A stretch of DNA of 14,994 nt from RGEC01 sp964475595 (GCA_964475595.1 CAYYXG010000033.1:1-14994); one strand, 5' to 3'. Positions 5,876-14,000 are shown, numbered from the stretch's first letter. Numbers and translations: made by a program. The notes: generated by a model not told the origin, from the letters alone.

Positions 5876-8560
5876 TTAGAAGGTATAGCGAATGCCGGTG
5901 GTGTAACGGAAACCGGGGGAAACAAATACTTCGAGGTTTTTGGGATTAAAAACAGATGCAGGTGGCCAGCCGGTTTGAACCCTATGCTGGGCATCGCTGA
6001 TGTAGAGGTTGTTGGTGATGTTCTGGCAATTGGTGTAAATGGATAACTGCCCATGTTTGAATGCCGTAAAATTGTATCCGGCTGACAGGTTTAGGTACCA
6101 GTAAGCAGGAATTCTGAATGATTCTTTGCCTTTATAGTCATCTATCAAAGAAAGTGGGTCAAAATCGGCAAAATGTTTCCAGAAATGCACGTATTGGGCT
6201 GAAATGTATGCGCCTTTCAGCAGGGTGGGCTCCCAACGTATGCTCCAGGTCCACTGGCACTGGGCCGCATCGCCAACATGAACGCCACCAGCATCAAAAT
6301 CAATAAACCCTACAGAGTCTCCGGCATCATTGCGTATTACGCTGCCATCGCCCGATAGCCATAACCAGTCTGCTAAACTTAATGCACTCTGGATAGTTAT
6401 GCCATTGCCGGGTTTTAATACACCCGCCAATTCAACGCCCATGTGCCGGGCTTTCATGCCATTTATGTTTACTGTAAATACATTGTCATCAGCATCTCTG
6501 TAGGTTGGCAAGGAATTAGCCGGTCGATTTTGCCAGTAGGTGTAATATGCATTAACGTCTAAACTAAAAATTCTACTTTTATATCCTGAACCAATTTCCA
6601 CAGAATATACCTTTTCGTTTTGAGCATCTTTAATCTCAGCATTATTTCTGTCAAAAACATTGTTAAATCGGGTTGGTCTGTTCAAGTAACCCAAATTTCC
6701 AAACACATTCAGATGGCGATTTAAATTTCTGTTTAAACCAGTCTTTACGGTAAATCCGGGTCGGTTTACCCAATCAGAAACACGGGGCATGCTGTCTTGG
6801 TTTCTTCTAAAATAATCTATGCGACGATATGCACAATACGTTGAACTGACATTGAAAAAAGCGGTGGTTCTTCCCTGTGAATATTCAATTTCCGAAAATG
6901 CACCTATCCATCGAACCAAACCATCATTGTTATATTCAAATTTGTCCCCTTTACGATACATCAAATCGTCTTTGTTCCGGTAGGGATCCAATAATCCGTT
7001 TTGTGGAACAAAATAATCACCACCCAGGAGGTCATAAACTTCACGATAGTGCTGGGCTCTGTAGGTCCTTGCATCTATACCGCCGGTAATATTCCAAAAT
7101 CTGTTAATCTTATGATTAATCGTGCTCAGCATTCCAATCCATCTATGATTATTAACACTACGTTGCAGAATTGCAAAAGATCTTAATTCAGTTGGGCTAA
7201 TAGTGGGATCCGGATTTTGACCAAGAAAATCATTTCTTCTATTATTTACCCACCAAGCAGATTGCATATTATACAATCCATAAGTTCCATCTTGGCCAAT
7301 TTTTGTTCCTGAAGTTCCACCGCCGTTGCCTATAGAAATGTACCCAACACTACTTATAATTGTTTTATCAGAGGGTTTCCAGTCATGCTTCAGGTATACT
7401 TGAGGCTTGTGAAAGGCATTGATCCTCTCGTTTTTTCGGTAATCTTTAGACCATAGTGTATCCCATTCCTCTGTGATCTTCGCCTCATTCAGCCAGCCCC
7501 AGTGCTGATTGTATTTTCTGCCCTGATTCACAGGCATGTTGCCAACAATGGTGTCCATGCCCAGTTTCATGGCCAGTCCTCTGTCATAAATACTCAGGCG
7601 TGCCCGAAAGCTCCGTTGTCCATGGCTTTGCGGTGCCCCCACTGCGGTTAGCGAAAGGGTGTGTTTTTTGCCAAATTTCTTTTCAATGCGACCGTAGTAG
7701 CTGTACATGTCGTCGAACAATGCATCTACATAGCCGGCACTGCTTCTTTTGGTGAAACTGAAAATAGCACCCCAGTTGCCTTTTAAGCGGCCTGTGTTGA
7801 TGGTGGCAGAATACTTCTGGTAGCGCGAATCCCCATATTCGGCATTCACAGATGCCTTAAACTTGGATGATACGCCTTTGGTGATGATATTCATGGTGCC
7901 ACCCACGGCAGGGTTGGCAATGCGGCTGCTGCCAAGTCCTCGTTGAACCTGGGTAAGGGCGGTTACTTCGCTCAGGCCAAACCAGTTGCTCCAGTACACT
8001 TCGCCGTTTTCCATGTCGTTCACAGGTATCCCGTCAATCATCACCGCAATGTTTCGCTGGTTGAAACCGCGGATGGTAATACGCGCATCGCCTGCACCAC
8101 CGCCTTGCTGCGTAGCATACACGCCGGGTGTGGCATTCAGCAGCATGGGCATGTCTGCGCTGCCCAGCTGTTCGCTGATGGTTTTTCCATTCAAGTTGCT
8201 GTAGGCAATTGGGGTTTTTCGGTCTTTGGCCAGGGAAGCGGTAATCTGCACGGCCTGCACATCGGTGCTGAGGTTTTCCAGTCTGAAAACGATGTTGGGT
8301 ATCACACTGCGATCGCCGATGATAGCAAGGGTATCGCTGCTGAATCCGTCCAGATTGGCCACCAGCACATGATTTCCGCCAACGAGGGTAAGGGTAAAGC
8401 TTCCATCACTTGAGGAAATGGCAGATACCGCCCTGCTGCTTACTACAGCCCCTTTAAGTCCTTCGCCGGTGAGGGCATCGGTTACCTTGCCCACGATTTT
8501 CACCTGTGCATGCAGCCAGTGAGAAAAGCACAGGATCGCCAGGGTTAGCGAAAATCTCAT
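5876..8560 (-). CDS. TonB-dependent outer-membrane receptor
   Basis: This is an outer-membrane beta-barrel transporter of 894 residues energised by TonB/ExbBD. A signal peptide (1-18, HAQ) is followed by a carboxypeptidase-regulatory-like beta-sandwich (about 21-95, KIVGKVTDALTGEGLKGA...). A TonB-box-like linker comes next (about 101-115, VQAVQITASLAKDR). The plug (about 118-230) has LNATPGVYATQ, ITIRGFNQRNIAVMIDGIPV and GGTMNIITKG, and the barrel runs to an aromatic end (GIRYTF). No SusD partner lies beside it, so it is not a typical polysaccharide SusC. The start ATG overlaps the stop of the lamin-tail gene as ATGA, and the nuclease gene follows after 11 bases. Co-transcription with a nuclease suggests import of oligonucleotides, nucleotides or nucleosides, but the substrate is inferred from context only. 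Much of the barrel-coding DNA, roughly 6480-7440, is distinctly A/T-rich. Confidence 0.92.
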   Translation of the reverse strand: MRFSLTLAILCFSHWLHAQVKIVGKVTDALTGEGLKGAVVSSRAVSAISSSDGSFTLTLVGGNHVLVANLDGFSSDTLAIIGDRSVIPNIVFRLENLSTDVQAVQITASLAKDRKTPIAYSNLNGKTISEQLGSADMPMLLNATPGVYATQQGGGAGDARITIRGFNQRNIAVMIDGIPVNDMENGEVYWSNWFGLSEVTALTQVQRGLGSSRIANPAVGGTMNIITKGVSSKFKASVNAEYGDSRYQKYSATINTGRLKGNWGAIFSFTKRSSAGYVDALFDDMYSYYGRIEKKFGKKHTLSLTAVGAPQSHGQRSFRARLSIYDRGLAMKLGMDTIVGNMPVNQGRKYNQHWGWLNEAKITEEWDTLWSKDYRKNERINAFHKPQVYLKHDWKPSDKTIISSVGYISIGNGGGTSGTKIGQDGTYGLYNMQSAWWVNNRRNDFLGQNPDPTISPTELRSFAILQRSVNNHRWIGMLSTINHKINRFWNITGGIDARTYRAQHYREVYDLLGGDYFVPQNGLLDPYRNKDDLMYRKGDKFEYNNDGLVRWIGAFSEIEYSQGRTTAFFNVSSTYCAYRRIDYFRRNQDSMPRVSDWVNRPGFTVKTGLNRNLNRHLNVFGNLGYLNRPTRFNNVFDRNNAEIKDAQNEKVYSVEIGSGYKSRIFSLDVNAYYTYWQNRPANSLPTYRDADDNVFTVNINGMKARHMGVELAGVLKPGNGITIQSALSLADWLWLSGDGSVIRNDAGDSVGFIDFDAGGVHVGDAAQCQWTWSIRWEPTLLKGAYISAQYVHFWKHFADFDPLSLIDDYKGKESFRIPAYWYLNLSAGYNFTAFKHGQLSIYTNCQNITNNLYISDAQHRVQTGWPPASVFNPKNLEVFVSPGFRYTTGIRYTF

Positions 8561-9528
8561 TGTTTGACGAATCGGGCAGTGTAGATCGTGTTATTGGCTG
8601 TAATGGCCTGCAAATGATAAATACCGGCACTTAAAGTGGTGGTATTGATGTTTGCAATCGCAAAACCATTGGGGTGTTGCATTTCAGCGTTGAGTTCGAT
8701 TTTTCTTCCGGTTGCATCCATGGCGAATATGCGGGTGATATTGGCATCCACAAAGGCATTGATTTGGTCTGTTGCGGGGTTGGGAAAAACTTGCAGGGTT
8801 TTGGTAGTCAGTTTTTCAACTGAGGCAGCGAACTTGTTGCAATCGCAGATGTGCGTTCGCAGGGAATCGAAGGTGTTTACGGGATACACTTCCCATTCTT
8901 TTCTGGGGTTAAAGTTGGCCGGATTGGAGGTTACGCCCTGTTTTACGCTGCTTTTGCGAATCAGGGTTTTGTCTATGGTGCACCATAATCCCAGGCCTGT
9001 GTTGTAAGGGAATGAGTCGCTCCAGCCGATGGTGCGGCTTGGGTTAGAAGGCAATTGGGGTTGCTGTCCGATTTTGCCAAAAATGTCAACGGGTATCCAT
9101 TGGCTATTGGCAGGATTCAGCTTGTCCAGACTGAGGGCATCATCCCCATTGAAACTCATCGAAAAAGAGGTACTATAATCTTTGGATAGGAATAAATCAC
9201 CTTTAGAACGCAGATTATAGGTTACCGGAGTATCTGTTCCGGTTTGGGTTGTGTCTCTTCTGTCAATTATCAACACTTTTACTTCATTGGCACCAATGGT
9301 TCCGGATAATACATCGCTATACTGGCTGCCCCATACTGCAGAGCCATTTTGCCAGCGGGTAACGCGGTATTTGCTCAAATCAATCGGGCTGTTCCCCGGA
9401 TTGTAAATTTCCAAAGCTTTGTTATTGCGGGTTCCTTCCACATACTCGGAAATGAACAGTTCATTGCATTGTGCCTGTACTCCAAGGGTTGTTAGCAGGC
9501 CAATAAGGGCGAAAAGGGTGTTTTTCAT
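8557..9528 (-). CDS. Secreted lamin-tail-domain protein with T9SS sorting domain
   Basis: This is a 323-residue surface or secreted protein. A signal peptide (1-20, ending GVQAQ) is followed by a lamin-tail domain (LTD, about 22-222) opening with LFISEYVEGTRNNKALEIYN and NSPIDLSKYRV. It also has SFNGDDALSLDK (125-136), VDIFGKIG (147-154), DKTLIRKSSVKQG (186-198) and the EWEVYPVNTFDSLRTHIC end. This LTD type is, as I know it, also found fused to extracellular nucleases of other bacteria, where a role in DNA or substrate binding has been suggested. Residues about 245-323 (LQVFPNPATDQINAFV, LSAGIYHLQA, final RFVKQ) form a T9SS type A sorting domain. No catalytic domain is present, so it probably acts as a binding partner. 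It is the first gene of the operon; its stop overlaps the receptor start as ATGA. It diverges from the 5'-nucleotidase genes across 100 bases. Confidence 0.87.
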   Translation of the reverse strand: MKNTLFALIGLLTTLGVQAQCNELFISEYVEGTRNNKALEIYNPGNSPIDLSKYRVTRWQNGSAVWGSQYSDVLSGTIGANEVKVLIIDRRDTTQTGTDTPVTYNLRSKGDLFLSKDYSTSFSMSFNGDDALSLDKLNPANSQWIPVDIFGKIGQQPQLPSNPSRTIGWSDSFPYNTGLGLWCTIDKTLIRKSSVKQGVTSNPANFNPRKEWEVYPVNTFDSLRTHICDCNKFAASVEKLTTKTLQVFPNPATDQINAFVDANITRIFAMDATGRKIELNAEMQHPNGFAIANINTTTLSAGIYHLQAITANNTIYTARFVKQ

Positions 9529-9559
9529 TTGGAATTGTGATGCAAATTTCGTATATTTA
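9528..9559 (+). promoter_or_regulatory. Candidate promoter of the split 5'-nucleotidase operon
   Basis: TTTG (9528-9531) and TATATTTA (9552-9559) are separated by 20 bases. This fits TTTG-N19-21-TAnnTTTG with one mismatch in the -7 box. It would give a leader of about 60 bases before ATG 9629. The -33 box overlaps the start of the divergent lamin-tail gene. For that gene I found no equally convincing minus-strand promoter in the 100-base gap. Confidence 0.45.
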
Positions 9560-9628
9560 TATTATGAAATTGCTAAGACTTGTGGTCATTTTTCGCACAA
9601 AGCATCGAATTCTTGTTAATTTGCGGTC

Positions 9629-10396
9629 ATGCGATTGCATCTGTTGGGATTGATCATGTTAGCGACAGCTTCCTGTGGGGTGCGCAACGTTAATTATCAT
9701 TACTTTCCAGCGGTATCGGTTTCAGCCAAAATTGCTCAGGATTCAGCCATGGTTAGCTATCTGAAACCATACAGAGATTCGCTTGTGGTATTTACTTCAG
9801 GTCTTGTGGGTAAAACGGATACCGGGTACTTCACGGAAAGGCCCTCATCCAATCTGGGAAGTTTGTGTGCCGATCTCGTTTTGCGCAGTGCCGATTCAGT
9901 ACTGTTTGCCAACATCGGTATGCGAGCCGATTTGTCGGTCTTAAACCTGGGCGGATTGCGCACGGCATTGCCTTCAGGCAGCATCACCATGGGCAATATG
10001 TATGAGGTAATGCCTTTTGAAAACAGCGTGGTTGTGTTAAAGCTATCAGGAATGGCTATGGACAGTCTTTTCAGGCATATCATCAAGCGTGGAGGTGAGC
10101 CGATATCGGGGCTGAAACTGGAGGTGGATGAGAAGCAGCAGTACCTTGCCTGGTTGGGGACACAACGTTTCGACAGCCGCAGGGATTATTGGGTTGCCAC
10201 CTCCGATTATCTGGCCTTTGGCGGCGATGGGTTTGCCATGTTTATCCGGCCGTTGGATATTGTTTACACAGGAATTACGGTGCGAAGGGCGCTGGCAGAG
10301 GGCATTCAACATGAAACCACAAAATGGGGCGTGGTGCAAAAAAGAACAGAAAGGAGGATTGTATATGCCAACGAGGCGGCAGTTCCTAAGAAATAG
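9629..10396 (+). CDS. 5'-nucleotidase C-terminal (substrate-binding) domain lipoprotein
   Basis: This is a 255-residue protein consisting of only the C-terminal half of a UshA/5'-nucleotidase. In that family this domain binds the nucleoside part of the nucleotide and closes onto the catalytic half. The N-terminus MRLHLLGLIMLATASC is a lipoprotein signal with C16 as the likely lipidated cysteine (TASC is a relaxed lipobox). Domain motifs are RPSSNLGSLCADLVL (71-85), LNLGGLRTALPSGSITMG (105-122), YEVMPFENSVVVLKLSG (125-141) and SDYLAFGGDGF (192-202), the last equivalent to the conserved nucleoside-stacking loop. It has no metallophosphatase motifs and so should not hydrolyse alone. The catalytic half is the next gene, overlapping by 32 bases, so the pair probably reassembles in the periplasm. 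ATG 9629 directly begins the signal peptide. Confidence 0.88.
   Translation: MRLHLLGLIMLATASCGVRNVNYHYFPAVSVSAKIAQDSAMVSYLKPYRDSLVVFTSGLVGKTDTGYFTERPSSNLGSLCADLVLRSADSVLFANIGMRADLSVLNLGGLRTALPSGSITMGNMYEVMPFENSVVVLKLSGMAMDSLFRHIIKRGGEPISGLKLEVDEKQQYLAWLGTQRFDSRRDYWVATSDYLAFGGDGFAMFIRPLDIVYTGITVRRALAEGIQHETTKWGVVQKRTERRIVYANEAAVPKK
10351..10357 (+). promoter_or_regulatory. Strong Shine-Dalgarno for the metallophosphatase gene
   Basis: AAGGAGG lies 7 bases before ATG 10365 and inside the coding sequence of the upstream lipoprotein gene. Such a match is unusual here, since the other starts in the window show little or no Shine-Dalgarno. It decides the start of the metallophosphatase, whose frame stays open upstream without a plausible protein. 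Confidence 0.75.
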
Positions 10397-11231
10397 TGCC
10401 ATACTGACGGGTGGATTGCTGCTTACTCCTGATGAACTCTGGGCCGCACGATCCGAGCAATCGCTGTTGATACTGCATACCAACGATTTTCACAGTCGGC
10501 TGGATGCTTTTCCCGACAATCATCCCAAATATCCGGGACAGGGCGGCATCGCCCGCCTGAAAACCCTCATGGATGAGGCCCGCAGCAAGCATGATCATTG
10601 CCTTTTGCTGGATTGCGGTGATGTGTTTCAGGGAACCCCTTATTTCAATCGCTTTGGCGGTGTGCCTGAGTACAAGTGGATGAATATGGCGGGTTACGAA
10701 GCCACCACCCTGGGTAATCATGATTTTGACATGGGCATGGACCATCTTTCCGGGTTGATTCGCAATCACGCCCGATTTGCAACGGTTAATTGCAATTATG
10801 GGCTGGAAACCACTCCCCTAAATGGTTTGGTGGTGCCACGAATTGTTGTAAAGAAGGGACGTTTAAAAATTGGCATTACCGGTGTGGGGGTAAATCCGGA
10901 AGGACTGATACCTGCAGACCTATGTCGGGGTGTTGTCTACAATGATCCGGTAAAATCAGTTCAGGAGCAGGTAGATTTTCTCAGAAACAAAGAGAAATGC
11001 GATGTAGTCATTGTGCTTTCCCACCTGGGTTTTGAATATCCCGGGAACCAGGTCAGCGACCGCAAACTGGCAGCAGAAACCCACGGCATAGATGTGATAT
11101 TGGGTGGACATACCCACACGTTCCTGGAGGCGCCATTAAATGCGGTCAACAAGAAAAACAGTCCGGTAATTGTGAGTCAGGCGGGCTGGGCCGGTTTACA
11201 GCTGGGCCATATAAAATTATCGTTCAAATAA
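10365..11231 (+). CDS. 5'-nucleotidase N-terminal metallophosphatase, Tat-exported
   Basis: This is the 288-residue catalytic half of a UshA-like 5'-nucleotidase, a dinuclear metallophosphoesterase expected to release phosphate from nucleotides in the periplasm. The N-terminus TRRQFLRNSAILTGGLLL is a clear twin-arginine signal. Metal-site motifs follow in the family's order: HTNDFHS (38-44; D41, H43), DCGDVFQGT (83-91; D83, D86), TLGNHDFD (115-122; N118, H119), VLSHLG (217-222; H220) and LGGHTHTF (246-253; H249, H251). The protein ends at GHIKLSFK, just where the linker to the C-terminal domain would begin in a fused enzyme. The start is set by AAGGAGG 7 bases upstream and by the twin-arginine motif. 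Its stop is 3 bases from the convergent sucA stop. Export folded by Tat, while its partner is an apparent Sec lipoprotein, implies assembly after export. Confidence 0.92.
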   Translation: MPTRRQFLRNSAILTGGLLLTPDELWAARSEQSLLILHTNDFHSRLDAFPDNHPKYPGQGGIARLKTLMDEARSKHDHCLLLDCGDVFQGTPYFNRFGGVPEYKWMNMAGYEATTLGNHDFDMGMDHLSGLIRNHARFATVNCNYGLETTPLNGLVVPRIVVKKGRLKIGITGVGVNPEGLIPADLCRGVVYNDPVKSVQEQVDFLRNKEKCDVVIVLSHLGFEYPGNQVSDRKLAAETHGIDVILGGHTHTFLEAPLNAVNKKNSPVIVSQAGWAGLQLGHIKLSFK

Positions 11232-11234
11232 GCA

Positions 11235-13946
11235 TCAGGCCAGCGCCATCGCAATGATGTCGGCCTGCTCTTTGTCGTGCACCTTTTTGTAACCGGTGGC
11301 AGGGCTTGCGCTGTTTCCACGGCCAATGTATTTTAGCTGAACAGGCCAGTCGTAGCGCATGAGGTGGAACCAGTATCCCTGATTGCGGGGTTCTTCCTGT
11401 ACCCAGCAGAATTCTGCGCCTTTATATTGTTTGAAGATTTCCTGCAGTTTCCACTCGGGCAGCGGATATAGCTGTTCTATGCGCACAATGGCCACATCCT
11501 TGATTTTACGCTCGTTGCGTTGCTGCAACAGGTCATAATAGATTTTACCGGTGCAGATCAATACCCGTTTGGCTTTTTTAGTCACTTCGGTATCGGCGTA
11601 GATATCCTGAAAAGAACCCTCAAAATCTGCCAGGTTGCTGGTGCAAAGGGGATGGCGCAACAAGCTTTTGGGGCTCATAATAATCAAGGGAACCTGAAAA
11701 TCGCGGTTCAGCTGACGGCGCAGCGCATGAAACAGGTTGGCCGGCGTGCTGGGATAAATCACCTGCATATTTCCGCCGGCACAAAGCTGCAGATAGCGCT
11801 CAGGGCGGGCACTGCTGTGCTCTGGGCCCTGTCCTTCGTAGCCGTGAGGCAGCAGCATGGTCAGGCCGCTGAATTTGCCCCATTTGGTTTCTGCACTGGC
11901 AATAAACTGGTCTATCATGATTTGCGCACCATTGGCAAAATCACCAAACTGGGCTTCCCAGATGGTGAGGCCTTCGGGCAGCATGGAGCTGTAGCCATAT
12001 TCAAAACCCAGGGCGGCGTATTCACTCAGCAAGCTGTTGTATACATTAAAACGGGCCTGTTTGTCTGAAATATGCTGCAGGGGAATGAATTCCTGTTCGC
12101 TGTCCTCTTTTTTCACCACGGCATGCCTGTGGCTGAAAGTACCGCGTTCTACGTCCTGACCGGCAATGCGCACGGGGTGGCCTTCATCCAGCAAGGATGA
12201 ATAGGCCAGCAATTCTCCCATGGCCCAGTCCAGGGTGCCGTTTTGCAACATTTTTTTACGGTCTGCAAACAGGTTTTGCACTTTTTTGATGGGCAGATTG
12301 TCCTCGGGGATGGAGGTGATTTTATCACCCAGTTCCAGCAGTTTTTTCTTTTTAATGCCTGTTTTAACTTCTTTGCTGAAATCTTTTTCTGTGGGGTGTC
12401 TGAAGCCATCCCAGCGGTCTTTAACGGTCTTTTTACCGGGCTTGAGGTCGCCTTTGGCTTCTTCAAATTTTTCCTGTAACAGCTGTTTGAACTGCAACTC
12501 CATTTCTGCAGCGAGTTCCGCATCAATTTCGCCCCTTTCCAGCAATTTTTTCTTGTAAATCTCGCGTGGATTGGGATGTTTATCAATGAGCTTATACATG
12601 AGGGGCTGCGTGAAACGGGGTTCATCGCCTTCATTATGCCCGTATTTGCGGTAGCCCAGCAAATCGATGAAGATATCGCTGTTAAATTCTAGGCGGTAGG
12701 CCATGGCCAGTTTCACTGCGTGAACCACGGCTTCCACATCATCGGCATTCACGTGCAGCACGGGGCAAAGTGTTACCTTGGCTACATCGGTACAGTAAGT
12801 GCTGGTTCTGGAATCGCTGTAATTGGTAGTAAAGCCAATCTGGTTGTTGGTTACTACATGGATGGTTCCTCCTACGTAATACGCTTCCAGTCCGCTCATC
12901 TGCACCACTTCATATACAATGCCCTGACCCGCAATAGCGGCATCTCCATGAATCAGGATGGGGCAAATTTTACTTACGTCGTTGCCGTACTTGGTGTCGA
13001 GTTTTGCCCTAGCGAGGCCTTTTACCACAGGGTTCACCGCTTCGAGATGGCTGGGATTGTCGGCCAGGCGCAGGTGCACGGTTTTATCGCTTGCGGTCTG
13101 CACATCGGTGCTGTAGCCCAAATGGTACTTTACGTCACCTTCAAAGTCTTCATCTTCTTCATTCTGAAAAACCTTGCCTTCAAATTCGCCAAAAATGGCG
13201 CTGTATTGCTTGTTGAAGACATTAGCAAGGACATTCAGGCGCCCACGATGGGCCATACCCATTACAAACTCCTCTACGCCCAGTCCTGCGCCGTATTGAA
13301 TAACCGCATCCAGCGCGGGAATCAAACATTCAAGACCTTCTACTGAAAAGCGTTTTTGCCCAATGTATTTGGTGTGTATAAAGCTCTCAAAAACCGTTGC
13401 CTGATTGAGTTTTTTCAGGAAATGGCGTTTTTCATCGGTTGTGAGGTCCGGATTATTGCGGGTTTTTTCGAAACGCTCCTGCAGCCAGCCGCGGCGGCGG
13501 GGATCGCGGATGTATGAAAACTCACAACCTATGCTCTGACAATAGGTTTGCTCGAGTAAATCAATAATATCTTTGAGTTTGGCGTGACCCAGACCCACTT
13601 CAACGCCTGCACTGAAAGCGGTTTCCAAGTCTGCTTTGCTCAGTCCGAAGTTTTCAATATCCAGGGTAGGGCTGTATTGGCGGCGCTCGCGCAGAGGGTT
13701 GGTTTTGGCAAATAAATGACCGCGCTGTCTGTATGCATTGATGAGGTTAAGTACCTGAATTTCTTTCAGGGCATCCTCACTTACAGGTCCGCCGGCTTCG
13801 GCTTTACCGGAGCCCATATCGAATCCTTCAAAGAATTTTCGCCAGCCAAAATCAACGCTTTCTTTGTCGGCGCGGTATTGCTCATACAATTGATCGATGG
13901 CCGCTGGGTCGGCGTTCAGAAGGTAGGAATCATCGGGCTGGCTCAT
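11235..13946 (-). CDS. sucA: 2-oxoglutarate dehydrogenase E1 component
   Basis: This is the thiamin-diphosphate-dependent E1 subunit of the 2-oxoglutarate dehydrogenase complex. It decarboxylates 2-oxoglutarate and passes the succinyl group to the E2 lipoyl domain in the TCA cycle. The length of 903 residues is normal. The N-terminal YLLNADPAAIDQLYEQYRAD segment resembles the E2-binding region of this family. Motifs include MAHRGRLNVLANVF (231-244), ThDP/Mg loop GDAAIAGQG (334-342) with NNQIGFTT (367-374), YRKYGHNEGDEPRFTQP (432-448), LLPHGYEGQGPEHSSARPER (698-717), MSPKSLLRHP (757-766), EEPRNQGYW (851-859) and GRGNSASPATG (875-885). No sucB follows, because the gene ends against a convergent gene, so E2 must be encoded elsewhere. 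The start ATG 13946 lies about 10 bases past a predicted transcription start. Confidence 0.97.
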   Translation of the reverse strand: MSQPDDSYLLNADPAAIDQLYEQYRADKESVDFGWRKFFEGFDMGSGKAEAGGPVSEDALKEIQVLNLINAYRQRGHLFAKTNPLRERRQYSPTLDIENFGLSKADLETAFSAGVEVGLGHAKLKDIIDLLEQTYCQSIGCEFSYIRDPRRRGWLQERFEKTRNNPDLTTDEKRHFLKKLNQATVFESFIHTKYIGQKRFSVEGLECLIPALDAVIQYGAGLGVEEFVMGMAHRGRLNVLANVFNKQYSAIFGEFEGKVFQNEEDEDFEGDVKYHLGYSTDVQTASDKTVHLRLADNPSHLEAVNPVVKGLARAKLDTKYGNDVSKICPILIHGDAAIAGQGIVYEVVQMSGLEAYYVGGTIHVVTNNQIGFTTNYSDSRTSTYCTDVAKVTLCPVLHVNADDVEAVVHAVKLAMAYRLEFNSDIFIDLLGYRKYGHNEGDEPRFTQPLMYKLIDKHPNPREIYKKKLLERGEIDAELAAEMELQFKQLLQEKFEEAKGDLKPGKKTVKDRWDGFRHPTEKDFSKEVKTGIKKKKLLELGDKITSIPEDNLPIKKVQNLFADRKKMLQNGTLDWAMGELLAYSSLLDEGHPVRIAGQDVERGTFSHRHAVVKKEDSEQEFIPLQHISDKQARFNVYNSLLSEYAALGFEYGYSSMLPEGLTIWEAQFGDFANGAQIMIDQFIASAETKWGKFSGLTMLLPHGYEGQGPEHSSARPERYLQLCAGGNMQVIYPSTPANLFHALRRQLNRDFQVPLIIMSPKSLLRHPLCTSNLADFEGSFQDIYADTEVTKKAKRVLICTGKIYYDLLQQRNERKIKDVAIVRIEQLYPLPEWKLQEIFKQYKGAEFCWVQEEPRNQGYWFHLMRYDWPVQLKYIGRGNSASPATGYKKVHDKEQADIIAMALA

Positions 13947-13962
13947 AGTGCGAATGTAACCG

Positions 13963-13995
13963 CAAAATTAAGCACTGCGATGCATTTTCAGCATA
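13963..13995 (-). promoter_or_regulatory. Predicted sucA promoter
   Basis: On the minus strand, TATG (13995-13992) is followed after 21 bases by TAATTTTG (13970-13963), a perfect match to the Bacteroidota -7 consensus TAnnTTTG. The -33 box matches TTTG at 3 of 4 bases. The leader to ATG 13946 would be about 10 bases. It sits in the 54-base gap after the DUF3298-like gene and implies that sucA can be transcribed on its own. Confidence 0.55.
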
Positions 13996-14000
13996 ACAAA

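Noticed and set aside
5876..8560. Reading the receptor as a SusC of a polysaccharide utilisation locus.
   Set aside because: There is no SusD gene and no glycoside hydrolase in the operon; its operon partners are a lamin-tail protein and a nuclease.
9616..9623. TTAATTTG just before ATG 9629, resembling a -7 box.
   Set aside because: It mismatches the essential second base, its -33 partner (TTTC) is weak, and it would leave almost no leader. The pair at 9528-9559 fits better.
11236..11267. Inverted repeat CAGGCC / GGCCTG at the convergent end of the metallophosphatase gene and sucA.
   Set aside because: The loop is about 20 bases, the stem lies inside the sucA coding sequence, and no convincing T-run follows on either strand, so I do not call a terminator.
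12720..13346. Long plus-strand open frame of 208 codons antisense to sucA, with similar frames at 11520-12068 and 7943-8413.
   Set aside because: They are shadows of strongly coding minus-strand genes with clear family motifs; the translated sequences show no recognisable domain.
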